Position numbers and translations under genes: made by a program
Shown here: piece after piece, positions 1 through 7,736 of the stretch
Position numbering within the stretch: position 1 is the first letter of the stretch
Layout: each line of letters begins with the position of its first letter
The notes under the pieces: model-generated
Seen by the model: only the letters and a program-made list of their open reading frames with translations
Told to the model about the DNA's origin: nothing
Databases searched by the model: none
Assembly: GCF_025499425.1 (NCBI RefSeq)
Contig: NZ_JAIMCB010000004.1
Coordinates: 186,001-250,000, forward strand
Length of the DNA stretch: 64,000 bases
Reading direction: 5' to 3'
Source: Acidiferrimicrobium sp. IK
GTDB taxonomy: Bacteria > Actinomycetota > Acidimicrobiia > Acidimicrobiales > Palsa-688

Positions 1-73
1 CCCCGGTGGAGCTGAGCGCCGGAGATCGCCCCGTCGCGGCGGTGTCGACCGGCGGTCAACCCGCCCGCGCGCC

Positions 74-79
74 TACCGT
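74..79 (+). promoter_or_regulatory. -10 hexamer placing a leaderless start
   Basis: TACCGT ends 6 nt before the ATG at 86, and no Shine-Dalgarno sequence precedes that ATG. The spacing puts the transcript start on or next to the A of ATG, which supports 86 as the true start of the response regulator. Confidence 0.55.
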
Positions 80-85
80 TGGGTC

Positions 86-850
86 ATGAGTCTCGCCGGG
101 GGCCAACAGGATCGCAGCTCGGATACCGGCGAGCGCCGCCCGGTGCTCAGACTGGTGATCGCCGACGGGCAGCCGCTGTTCGCCCGGAGCCTCGAGATGG
201 TCCTCGGCCCGACGTCTGACGGTCGCATAGAGGTGGTCGGCACCGCCAGCACCGTCGGCGAGGCCTTGAGGGTGCTGGGCGATAGCGACCCCGACTTGAT
301 CCTGGTTGATTTGGACCTGCCGCCACCGGGCGGCATCGATCTCATTCGCCGGGCCGGCGAGAAGTTCCCGGGGGTGCGGATCCTGACCCTGTCCAAAGCC
401 GAGGACTTCGAGCTGGCCGCCGAGGCGCTCTCGGCGGGAGCGGAGGCCTACCTGTCGAAGGCGGCCCGCCCCGAGCAGCTCCTGGCCCCGCTGCTGGCCG
501 TGTTGCAGGGATGGCAGGTGCTGTCCGCCCCGATGGTCGATCATCTGCTGGCCCGGGCCCGACGTCCCGGAGCCGACCTCATCGCCGCGCTCAGCGACGA
601 AGAGCTGACCCTCTGGCGGCTGGTGGCGGACGGGCTGGAGATATCCGGCATCGCCGACGCCCTCTACGTCTCCGAGCGCACCGCGAAGCGAATGGTGGCC
701 GAGCTGCGCGACCACCTGGGCGTTCGGACCCGTATCGAGATGGCGGCGCTGGCCGGGCGGTCGGGTCTCCTCGACGGCCAGCCGATGGCCGACAGCCGCA
801 GTTCCCGGTCCGCGTTGCGCACCCGACGCGGCTCTGACCTCGACGGCTGA
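86..850 (+). CDS. NarL/LuxR-type response regulator
   Basis: Predicted two-component DNA-binding response regulator of 254 residues. A receiver domain spans about residues 21-140, with acidic pocket D27, probable phosphoacceptor D75 in the run VDLDLP, a switch Thr/Ser near 101 and the conserved lysine near 125. A LuxR-type helix-turn-helix spans about 165-225 (SDEELTLWRLVADG, then SERTAKRMVAEL). The usual LuxR wording is loose, so the HTH is divergent. No histidine kinase lies in the window, so its partner is unknown. A membrane-protein gene follows after 4 nt and is probably co-transcribed. The start is fixed by a -10 hexamer 6 nt upstream. The Ser/Arg-rich tail after residue 230 looks unstructured. 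Confidence 0.87.
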   Translation: MSLAGGQQDRSSDTGERRPVLRLVIADGQPLFARSLEMVLGPTSDGRIEVVGTASTVGEALRVLGDSDPDLILVDLDLPPPGGIDLIRRAGEKFPGVRILTLSKAEDFELAAEALSAGAEAYLSKAARPEQLLAPLLAVLQGWQVLSAPMVDHLLARARRPGADLIAALSDEELTLWRLVADGLEISGIADALYVSERTAKRMVAELRDHLGVRTRIEMAALAGRSGLLDGQPMADSRSSRSALRTRRGSDLDG

Positions 851-854
851 CCCG

Positions 855-1493
855 TTGGCCCCCAAGCGAAAGCCCCCCCGCCGTCGGGTACCGCCGCCGG
901 CGCGCACCGGAGGCTCTGGCGGGCCGACCTCCTCCGCCGGGGGCCGCCCCGAACCGAAGCGGCCAGCCCAGTCAGGTTCGTCCCGCCAGTCAGGTTCGTC
1001 CCGCCAGCCCGGTTCGTCCCGCCAGCCCGGTTCGTCCCGCCAGCCCGGTTCGTCCCGCCAGTCCGGACCGGAGCGGCGGACTCGTCCCGACCGGCTGCGG
1101 GACGCGCCCGTCGGCGGGACACCCAGCATCGTCCGAGGGGCGTCGTGGGGTTTCTCGATCCTGCTAGTGGGGGAGCTGGTGACCCTCCAACTCCTCGGTC
1201 TCGGCAACGGCCTGATTCTCTACGTCGTAGCCGCGGCCGCTTACGCCCTCGCCGGCAACCGGGCCGTGCAGCCGCCGGTGACGTCGGTGCGCCTCGCGGC
1301 GAGAGACGGCGCTCTGGCCGCCGCTTCGGCTTACGCGCTGACCATCCCGCTGCGCCTCATCGTCCACTCCGCCTCCATCTCGGTGCTGGCCACCGGCGTC
1401 GCCTTGGCGTTCGCGTTGGTGGTAGGCGGCTTGGCCGGATCGATCGTCGGGCGGGCCCGCCTCGACGAGCAGCGCTCCCGTTCGGGGCGGTAG
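855..1493 (+). CDS. membrane protein with SGSSRQ repeats
   Basis: Hypothetical protein of 212 residues read from a TTG 4 nt after the response-regulator stop. Residues 1-80 are basic and Pro/Ser/Arg-rich and contain five tandem hexapeptides (SGSSRQ, then PGSSRQ). About four hydrophobic segments follow between residues 95 and 200, and the C-terminus is again charged. The topology suggests a small membrane protein with a flexible cytoplasmic N-terminus. I recognise no family. The TTG start lacks a clear ribosome-binding site and a start further in is possible. Confidence 0.65.
   Translation: MAPKRKPPRRRVPPPARTGGSGGPTSSAGGRPEPKRPAQSGSSRQSGSSRQPGSSRQPGSSRQPGSSRQSGPERRTRPDRLRDAPVGGTPSIVRGASWGFSILLVGELVTLQLLGLGNGLILYVVAAAAYALAGNRAVQPPVTSVRLAARDGALAAASAYALTIPLRLIVHSASISVLATGVALAFALVVGGLAGSIVGRARLDEQRSRSGR
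971..1060 (+). repeat. five 18-bp in-frame tandem repeats
   Basis: Five head-to-tail 18-bp units (gtcaggttcgtcccgcca, changing to gcccggttcgtcccgcca from the third copy) encode the SGSSRQ/PGSSRQ hexapeptides. The near identity of the copies points to recent slippage expansion or contraction. Confidence 0.9.
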
Positions 1494-1638
1494 CACCCGG
1501 GGTTGATGGCCCCGCGAGGGAGGAGGCGCGCCTGCCGGCACCGAATCTCCTGGCTGCCGGTCCGCTCCACGTGCGGACACTCCAAGGAAGCGCCCAATGT
1601 CCCTACACCAAACGGCAGCCGTCGCCCATCCCGACACC

Positions 1639-1656
1639 TTGGCCCGGACGGGCCAA
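1639..1656. promoter_or_regulatory. 18-bp perfect inverted repeat, candidate operator
   Basis: TTGGCCCG-ga-CGGGCCAA has perfect 8-bp arms and lies about 45 bp upstream of the putative -10 of the mce operon. It is a candidate repressor or activator site. No regulator gene sits beside it, so the cognate protein is unknown. Confidence 0.4.
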
Positions 1657-1666
1657 CACCTGGCCC

Positions 1667-1678
1667 TACCGGCCGGTA
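1667..1678. promoter_or_regulatory. 12-bp palindrome in the mce promoter region
   Basis: TACCGGCCGGTA is perfectly palindromic and lies 22 bp upstream of the putative -10 TAGTGG, near where a -35 region would be. Candidate operator. Short GC-rich palindromes also occur by chance in this genome. Confidence 0.35.
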
Positions 1679-1713
1679 ACCCGGTGTGTGACCGCGGGCA
1701 TAGTGGACAAGTC

Positions 1714-1812
1714 ATGAGCAATGGATGGGGACCGGCAATCTCGGCTGGGCGAGAGAGAGGCACACAAATGGGGACGAAGCCCCGTGGCGCCTGGGGAGGC
1801 GTGGGTGACTGA
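1714..1812 (+). CDS. possible 32-residue leader peptide
   Basis: ATG at 1714 opens a 32-codon frame ending in TGA at 1810-1812, which overlaps the proposed GTG start (1805) of the first YrbE gene. TAGTGG at 1701-1706 lies 7 nt before the ATG, matching the leaderless spacing used elsewhere in the window. An internal ATG at 1768 has its own ribosome-binding site (gagagagagg). Either frame could couple translation into yrbE. The peptide resembles nothing I know. A spurious frame inside a longer YrbE N-terminus is the alternative. Confidence 0.35.
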   Translation: MSNGWGPAISAGRERGTQMGTKPRGAWGGVGD

Positions 1813-3184
1813 CGACCGCTCCGGAACTGACCGCCCCGGCGAGGAAGGTCCCGGGGAGGGCCGCGACTCCAACCCGAGCACCGCCCCCCAAGACCCGAGT
1901 GGTGGCGGCCCCCGGACCCGCAAGCAAGACGACGCCAGCGCGTCCGCCGCTCTCGCTCGGATGTTCGACGGGCCCGGCCGCGACGGGGAGCGGGCCGCGC
2001 CCCGACTGAGCCGGCGCTCCAGGCGCTCCACCGGCCGGCGGGGGGCTGCTCCCGTCGCCCAGGAGCGGGCCATCCACGACGCGGTGATGGCCGGGCTCGA
2101 CGCGTTCGCCGGCGACAGCTCGCAGCGCGCCGCGGCCGGCGACGGGTCCCGCCGCGAAGCGCTCGAGAGCGAAGGCGACGACGACACCGCCGAGCTGGCC
2201 GGGACCCGGGAGCACGCCGGGGCGCTGGCGGTGGCCCTCGCCGCCAGCGACGGCGAGGAGATCGGAGGCGCCGGGCGGGGCGGGGCTCCCGTCGACGCCA
2301 GCCGCTTCGAGGACCGCTACAACGACGAGGAGCTCGCCGAGGACCTGGCGCTGGCCGGGCTCAGCGGGCCCCGCCAACGATTCAACCCCCTCGCCGCGCT
2401 TGGGCGGTCCCTCACCAGCGGCCTGACCCAGGCCGGCGAGATGACCTGGCTATCGGGGGCGGTGATCAAGTCCGCCATCACCCGGCCCACCGGCTACTGG
2501 AATGAGACCAAGGAGCAGATCTACTCCGCACTCAAGCTGTGCTGGGTGCCGATGATCATCTCCATCACCGCCTTCGGCATCGGCGCCCCCGGCCTCCAAG
2601 GCGGCAACGTGTTCACCATCTTCGGCGTCCCGGAGCGGGAGGGCTCGTTCATCGTGGCCACCGGGATCCGGGAGTTCGCGCCGTGGATCGACGCCATGAT
2701 CGTGGCCGGCGTGGTCGGCACAGCCATCACCGCGGACATCGGCGCCCGGCGGATACGAGAAGAGATCGACGCCATGGAGGTCCTCGGAGTGGACCCGATC
2801 CGGGAGCTGGTCCTGCCCCGGATCCTCTCCACCGCGATCATCACCGGTCTGTTCGACATCGTGGCGCTGCTGGTCGGCATCGTCGGCGGCTACATCGCCT
2901 CGGTCATCCTGCTCGGCGCGAGCACGGCCGGCTACACCAGCCAATTCTTCTCCCAGGCCAACGTGCCCGACCTGATCGGCAGCTTCGCCAAGACATTCCT
3001 GTTCGGAGCGGTGGTCGGGGTCGTCTGCTGCTACAAGGGCATGAGGGCCTCCGGCGGCCCGTCGGGGGTGGGAAAGGCGGTCAACTCCGCCGTGGTCATC
3101 TCCTTCGCGCTGATCTGGACCATCAACTACGTCTTCACCAACACCCTCCTCGGCTTCGCTCCCTCCACGCAGGTCTTCCACTGA
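1805..3184 (+). CDS. yrbEA: YrbE/MlaE-type permease with long N-terminal extension
   Basis: First permease subunit of the Mce lipid importer, in the inner membrane with the ATPase. The MlaE-family core spans about residues 240-459 with five or six hydrophobic segments and the family loop EEIDAMEVLGVDP at 319-331, which in this fold contacts the ATPase. About 190 residues before the core are acidic, Gly/Ala/Arg-rich and probably disordered. The usual family length is 250-290. I chose GTG 1805 because ggggagg precedes it and the leader frame stops over it. An in-frame ATG at 1721 would add 28 residues. The stop overlaps the next start (TGATG). Confidence 0.9.
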   Translation: MTDDRSGTDRPGEEGPGEGRDSNPSTAPQDPSGGGPRTRKQDDASASAALARMFDGPGRDGERAAPRLSRRSRRSTGRRGAAPVAQERAIHDAVMAGLDAFAGDSSQRAAAGDGSRREALESEGDDDTAELAGTREHAGALAVALAASDGEEIGGAGRGGAPVDASRFEDRYNDEELAEDLALAGLSGPRQRFNPLAALGRSLTSGLTQAGEMTWLSGAVIKSAITRPTGYWNETKEQIYSALKLCWVPMIISITAFGIGAPGLQGGNVFTIFGVPEREGSFIVATGIREFAPWIDAMIVAGVVGTAITADIGARRIREEIDAMEVLGVDPIRELVLPRILSTAIITGLFDIVALLVGIVGGYIASVILLGASTAGYTSQFFSQANVPDLIGSFAKTFLFGAVVGVVCCYKGMRASGGPSGVGKAVNSAVVISFALIWTINYVFTNTLLGFAPSTQVFH

Positions 3185-4080
3185 TGTCGATCTCCTACGA
3201 GCCGGGCCGCGACGTCGAGATCGACGAGGGGGACCTCCCGGACATCCCGCTACCCGAGGGCGGCGAGGACGGTTCGGCGCAGGTCGGGTGGGCCACCGTC
3301 GGCATCAAGGTCAAGAGTCTCTTCGAGCAGATCGGCGAGATCCTCCACTTCAGCGCGGACGCCATCCGCTCCATCCCCAAGCTGCGGCTGTACCCGACCG
3401 AGGTCTTCCGCCAGACCGCCCTGCTCATCATCGGGTCGGGCCTGATCATCTGGCTCATGGAAGGCGTCATGGGCCTCGAGTGCGGCACCGAGGGGAGCTA
3501 CATCCTCAAGCAGATCGGCGCCCCGCTGTACTCCGGGGTGTTCGACTCGTGGTGCGCGGTACGCGAGTGCGCCCCCTACATGTGGGGTTACATCCTCTCC
3601 GCGAAGGTCGGCTGCGGCCTGGTGGCCGAGATCGGCTCGATGCGCATCTCAGAGGAGATCGACGTCCTCGAGGTGATGGGCATCCGGCCCATGGGCTTCA
3701 TAGTGGCAACCAGGCTGGCCGCCATCTGGATCGCGGTGCCGTTCCTCTACGCCGTCGGGCTCGGAGTGATGTTCCTCACCGAATACCTCTCCACCGTCGT
3801 CCAGCTGCACACGGTCTCCTCCGGCGGCTACCTGTTCATCTTCTGGCTGTTCCAGAACCCCCTCGACCTGTTCTTCTCCCTGACAAAGGTCTTCATAGAA
3901 AGCACCGTCATCGTCCTCATCGGCTGCTACTACGGCTACACCGCCCGGGGCGGTTCGGTGGGGGTCGGGAAGAACACCGCCAAATCCATGATCGCCAACA
4001 TGGTGATGGTCCACCTGATCGGCATGCTCGGCACGATGCTGTTTTGGGGCCAGGCGCCGCGCTCACCCATCGGTAACTGA
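3184..4080 (+). CDS. yrbEB: YrbE/MlaE-type permease, second subunit
   Basis: Second MlaE-family permease (298 residues), expected to pair with the first YrbE as the transmembrane core of the Mce transporter. A 45-residue acidic N-terminus precedes the core. The coupling loop EEIDVLEVMGIRP is at 157-169, with hydrophobic segments around 75-100, 180-215 and 225-290. Its ATG shares a base with the upstream stop, so the two permeases are translationally coupled and probably made in equal amounts. The ATPase gene begins 12 nt downstream. Confidence 0.92.
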   Translation: MSISYEPGRDVEIDEGDLPDIPLPEGGEDGSAQVGWATVGIKVKSLFEQIGEILHFSADAIRSIPKLRLYPTEVFRQTALLIIGSGLIIWLMEGVMGLECGTEGSYILKQIGAPLYSGVFDSWCAVRECAPYMWGYILSAKVGCGLVAEIGSMRISEEIDVLEVMGIRPMGFIVATRLAAIWIAVPFLYAVGLGVMFLTEYLSTVVQLHTVSSGGYLFIFWLFQNPLDLFFSLTKVFIESTVIVLIGCYYGYTARGGSVGVGKNTAKSMIANMVMVHLIGMLGTMLFWGQAPRSPIGN

Positions 4081-4092
4081 GGAACGATCCCC

Positions 4093-4857
4093 ATGAGCGA
4101 CAAGAACGTCACGATCGCAGTCGACGACTGCTACAAGGCCTTCGGTTCCAACAAGGTCATGGATGGCTTGACCATCGACTTCCTCGAGGACACGATCACC
4201 ACCGTGCTCGGCCCGTCGGGCACCGGCAAGAGCGTGCTCATCAAGCACATCCTGGCCCTCATGTACCCGGACAAGGGCGACATCAGGGTCTTCGGGCGCA
4301 GCCTGCTGTCGATGAGCGACGACGAGCTGTTCAAGATCCGGGAGTCGTTCGGAGTTCTGTTCCAAGACGGCGCGCTGTTCGGCTCGATGAACCTCTACGA
4401 CAACGTGGCGTTCCCGCTGCGCCAGCACACGAAGTTCCCTGAGGACAAGATCCGCCGCATCGTCATGAGCAACATGAAAGACGTCGGTCTGCAAAACGCG
4501 ATCTACAAGATGCCCGGAGAGATCTCCGGCGGTATGCGCAAGCGGGCCGGCTTCGCCCGCGCACTGGTCATGCAACCCAAGATCGTCATGTTCGACGAGC
4601 CGGACTCCGGCTTGGACCCGGTCCGCACCAGCCTGCTGAACGACTTGATCCTCGACATCCACGGTAAGTACGGGGGGACCTACCTGATCGTCACCCACGA
4701 CATCCGCAGCGCCCGCAAGGTGGCGCAGTACATCGGCCTGCTGTGGAAGGGCAAGGTCGTCCACTGGGGGGAGGCCGACGAGGCGTTCCGCTCGGAGAAG
4801 CCCTTCGTCAAGCAGTTCCTCGCCGGCGACTCGGCCGGCCCGCTGGGGATGGACTAG
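4093..4857 (+). CDS. mceG: MlaF/MceG-type ABC ATPase
   Basis: Nucleotide-binding subunit (254 residues) powering the YrbE/Mce importer. All ABC motifs look intact: Walker A GPSGTGKS at 40-47, Q-loop Q91, signature SGGMRKR near 145-151 (the family variant of LSGGQ), Walker B IVMFDEP at 164-170 with the catalytic Glu, and the H-loop His in VTHD near 202. In mycobacteria the equivalent MceG is encoded away from the mce operons. Here it lies between the permeases and the Mce genes, so this locus can supply its own ATPase. Compare the defective paralogue at 17549-18232. Confidence 0.93.
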   Translation: MSDKNVTIAVDDCYKAFGSNKVMDGLTIDFLEDTITTVLGPSGTGKSVLIKHILALMYPDKGDIRVFGRSLLSMSDDELFKIRESFGVLFQDGALFGSMNLYDNVAFPLRQHTKFPEDKIRRIVMSNMKDVGLQNAIYKMPGEISGGMRKRAGFARALVMQPKIVMFDEPDSGLDPVRTSLLNDLILDIHGKYGGTYLIVTHDIRSARKVAQYIGLLWKGKVVHWGEADEAFRSEKPFVKQFLAGDSAGPLGMD

Positions 4858-4863
4858 GTCAAG

Positions 4864-6282
4864 GTGGCAGCGACGCTCTCAGCCCCGAGGAGGGGCATCG
4901 GCTACGCGGCGACGATCGCCATCGTCGTCGCGCTCGTCGCCGGCGTCGTCGTCTGGCGGGCCGCGAGCGGCGGCGGCTACCACGTCACGATCGTCTTCCC
5001 CGAGGCCACCGACCTCCACAACGGCAGCCTGGTGCAGGTCCAAGGTTTCAGCGTCGGCAAGGTCAGCCACCTCGGCGTTAGCAACGGGCAGGCGATGGTC
5101 ACCGTCAGCCTCGACTCGGCCGACACGCCGCTGCACAGCGGGACCACCGCCAAGATCGACTACAAGGCGCTGCTAGGCGAGCGCTACGTCGAGCTGGCCC
5201 CCGCGCCCAAGTCCAACCCGGTCGTCCCCAACGGCGGGATCCTCCCCGGGGGCGAGGACCGCGTCGAGCTGGCCCAAGTGCTCAGCGCCCTCGACCCCCA
5301 GACCCGCCAGCGCCTGGCCGACGGAATCCCGCAGCTGGCCCAGACCCTCGGCAACACCACGAACGTCAACCAGACCGTCCAGGCCGCGGCGCCGAGCGTC
5401 CAGGCCCTGGCCCAGGTCCTCGACGCCGTGGGCCAAAACGGCCTGGCCCTCCGCCAGCTGGTGAGCAGCATGGCCGACCTGTCCAAGCGCCTGGTCAACC
5501 GGCAGAACTCGCTGGTCTCCACGGTGTCGGGTCTCACCACCGCAACGGGCAACATCTCCCAGCAAGACGCCAACCTGACGACGGGGCTGCAAGGCCTGCC
5601 CTCCACTCTGACCGCAGCCGACACCACCCTCGGCAAGCTTCCGGCCACGACCGCGGCGGTCGTCCCCCTCCTCAACGACCTGGCGCCCGGCGCAGCCACG
5701 CTGCCGGCGTTCGCGTCCAAGCTGCGCCCGGTGATCGACCAGCTGTCCCCGGTCGTGGCCCAGCTCCAGCCGACGCTGGCGTCCCTCAACGTCCTCCTAG
5801 CCGACACCCCCGGCCTGGTCAACAGCGCCAACGCGACGGTGCCCGGCCTGACCCAGGCGACCTCGGCGCTGGTCGCGCCCCAGCAGCTGACGGTGCCGGT
5901 CGCCGACGCCAACGGCAACATCCCCCTCAACGGCGCCGGCTACCCGACCGGTCAGACCACGCAGATCACGTCGAGCGTGTTGGACTTCGCCCGACCCTAC
6001 ACCCCCGAGCTGGCCGGGTTCTTCGCCAACTGGGGTAGCTGGCTGGCGTCCTACGACGGCAACGGACACCTCGGGCCGTTCACCAGCGTGCTCGGCGCTT
6101 CGGCGCTGGCCGGGGAGGTCGCCGGGGTGAACGGCTACAGCACGCCGGCCACCACCGCCCTCGGAGTCGTCCCGCTGCCGGCCACCGCCACCAACGGCCC
6201 GCCGTTCCCCGGCACCGTCGCCGGCCAGCCCTGCACCACCTGCTCGACCTCCACCGACGCTGCAGGGAACCCGATCAAATGA
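4864..6282 (+). CDS. mceA: Mce protein, first of six
   Basis: Substrate-binding/tunnel subunit of the Mce system (472 residues), named by operon position. One N-terminal membrane anchor (about 13-33), an MCE/MlaD domain at about 38-115 ending in the characteristic LLGERYVEL, a long Ala/Leu/Gln-rich helical region to about 330, and a Ser/Thr/Pro-rich tail. Its only two cysteines are C457 and C460. The GTG start is 6 nt after the ATPase stop and has little ribosome-binding sequence, so coupling is likely. The stop overlaps the next gene's start (ATGA). Confidence 0.92.
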   Translation: MAATLSAPRRGIGYAATIAIVVALVAGVVVWRAASGGGYHVTIVFPEATDLHNGSLVQVQGFSVGKVSHLGVSNGQAMVTVSLDSADTPLHSGTTAKIDYKALLGERYVELAPAPKSNPVVPNGGILPGGEDRVELAQVLSALDPQTRQRLADGIPQLAQTLGNTTNVNQTVQAAAPSVQALAQVLDAVGQNGLALRQLVSSMADLSKRLVNRQNSLVSTVSGLTTATGNISQQDANLTTGLQGLPSTLTAADTTLGKLPATTAAVVPLLNDLAPGAATLPAFASKLRPVIDQLSPVVAQLQPTLASLNVLLADTPGLVNSANATVPGLTQATSALVAPQQLTVPVADANGNIPLNGAGYPTGQTTQITSSVLDFARPYTPELAGFFANWGSWLASYDGNGHLGPFTSVLGASALAGEVAGVNGYSTPATTALGVVPLPATATNGPPFPGTVAGQPCTTCSTSTDAAGNPIK

Positions 6283-7736
6283 GCGTCCTCTCCCGCCAGA
6301 ACCGCGGCCAGCTGCTGAGCATCGTCGTTCTCGCCGCGGTGATCGCCCTGCTCGCCGCGTTCGCCACCGGCAGCCTCGGTGGTTCGTCGGGCCACACCAT
6401 CGTCGCCCAGTTCGCGGACGCGCAGTCCATCACCAAGGGCAACACCGTCCACATCGACGGGGTGACCGCCGGGACCGTGCAGAGCATCACGTTGAAGAAG
6501 AACACCGCCTACCTGAAGCTGCACATCGACAGCGGATTCTGGCCGATCCACACCGACGCCACTGCGACCGTGCGCCCCATCAGCCTCCTCGGCGAGAACT
6601 ACGTCGACCTCCACCCCGGCAGCCCGTCGGCGCCGGTGATGGCCAACGGTGCGACCATCACCACCGCCCACACCAGCAACGCCGTCAACTTCCAAAGCGT
6701 CCTCGACGCCCTCAACGACCCGACCTCCACGGCGTTCGGCGTCTTGCTGACCTCGCTCGGGCAGGGAATGGCGGGCCAGGGCGGCAACGCCGCCGACGCC
6801 CTCAAAGCGCTCAGCCCGGCGCTCGACAACACCACCGCCTTGACCAACCTCCTGGACCAGCAGAACAAGACCCTCACCGCGCTGCTCGACAACCTCTCGC
6901 CGGTCACCGCGGCGTTGGCGACGCATCAGGGTCAGACCCTCGACCACCTGGTGTCGACCGCCAACACCACCCTGGACGCCACCGCCGCTCAAGCGTCGTC
7001 GCTCGGCAAGGACCTCCAAGTGCTACCTGCTTTCCTCGGGTCGACGACCACGGCGTTCGACCAGCTGGGCACCCTTTCCGATCAGGCCACCCCCGCGCTC
7101 CAGTCGCTCAGGCCGCTAACCGACAACCTGTCCGCGGTCAGCGACGAGCTCAACAACTTCGCCACCGCCGCGGCTCCTGCGATCACCTCCCTGCAGCCGG
7201 TCCTGCCGGCCGCCCAGAGCCTGTTGCAGCAAACCGGCCCGGTCGTCAACACCCTCCAGACGTCGGCCGCGTCGGGCCTGAGCGACTCCCAGGCTTTGAT
7301 CCCGCTGGTGCAGCAGGGGATCACCGGGGGCTGCAGCGCCACCGACTGCCCCGGTCTCGACAACCTCTTCGCCTTCGTGAAGAACTGGTCGCTGGCCACC
7401 CAGAACTACGACGGCCTGTCGCACTACTTCCGCTTCTTCGGCGACTTCAACCTCGGTACCCTCGCCACCCTCCCTGGCACCGCCACCACCGCTCCCGCCA
7501 CCCCCACCGTGTCGGTCCCGAGCGTGGCCGCGGCGGGCGTGCCGGCCGCCAACCCGGCCACCTCCGTCGTGAACGGGGTCACCAGGGGTGTGGGGAACCT
7601 GCTCGGCGGCCTGCTCGGCGGGCAGTCCTCGCCCACCACCACAACGCCGACCACCGCGGCCAACAGCCAGTCGGCTACCGGGCTGTCGTCGGGCCAGGAG
7701 TCCAACCTGTTCGGCTACCTGCTGGGAGGTTCGTAG
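6279..7736 (+). CDS. mceB: Mce protein, second of six
   Basis: Mce-family subunit of 485 residues: anchor at about 13-31, MCE domain about 37-112 with ISLLGENYVDL, then a helical region rich in short heptad-like Leu/Thr runs to about 345. The only cysteines are C352 and C357. After them comes an aromatic stretch and then a Thr/Pro/Gly-rich low-complexity tail (about 400-485), longer than in its neighbours. It starts inside the upstream stop codon and ends directly before the next ATG, so the junction is tight. Confidence 0.92.
   Translation: MSVLSRQNRGQLLSIVVLAAVIALLAAFATGSLGGSSGHTIVAQFADAQSITKGNTVHIDGVTAGTVQSITLKKNTAYLKLHIDSGFWPIHTDATATVRPISLLGENYVDLHPGSPSAPVMANGATITTAHTSNAVNFQSVLDALNDPTSTAFGVLLTSLGQGMAGQGGNAADALKALSPALDNTTALTNLLDQQNKTLTALLDNLSPVTAALATHQGQTLDHLVSTANTTLDATAAQASSLGKDLQVLPAFLGSTTTAFDQLGTLSDQATPALQSLRPLTDNLSAVSDELNNFATAAAPAITSLQPVLPAAQSLLQQTGPVVNTLQTSAASGLSDSQALIPLVQQGITGGCSATDCPGLDNLFAFVKNWSLATQNYDGLSHYFRFFGDFNLGTLATLPGTATTAPATPTVSVPSVAAAGVPAANPATSVVNGVTRGVGNLLGGLLGGQSSPTTTTPTTAANSQSATGLSSGQESNLFGYLLGGS

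Larger units (their letters stand above)
1494..1713. other. noncoding region upstream of the mce operon
   Basis: No convincing gene. It holds a weak hairpin just after the upstream gene (cgggg 1498-1502 with ccccg 1510-1514) and two perfect palindromes at 1639-1656 and 1667-1678, ahead of a possible -10 element (TAGTGG, 1701-1706). Confidence 0.55.
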
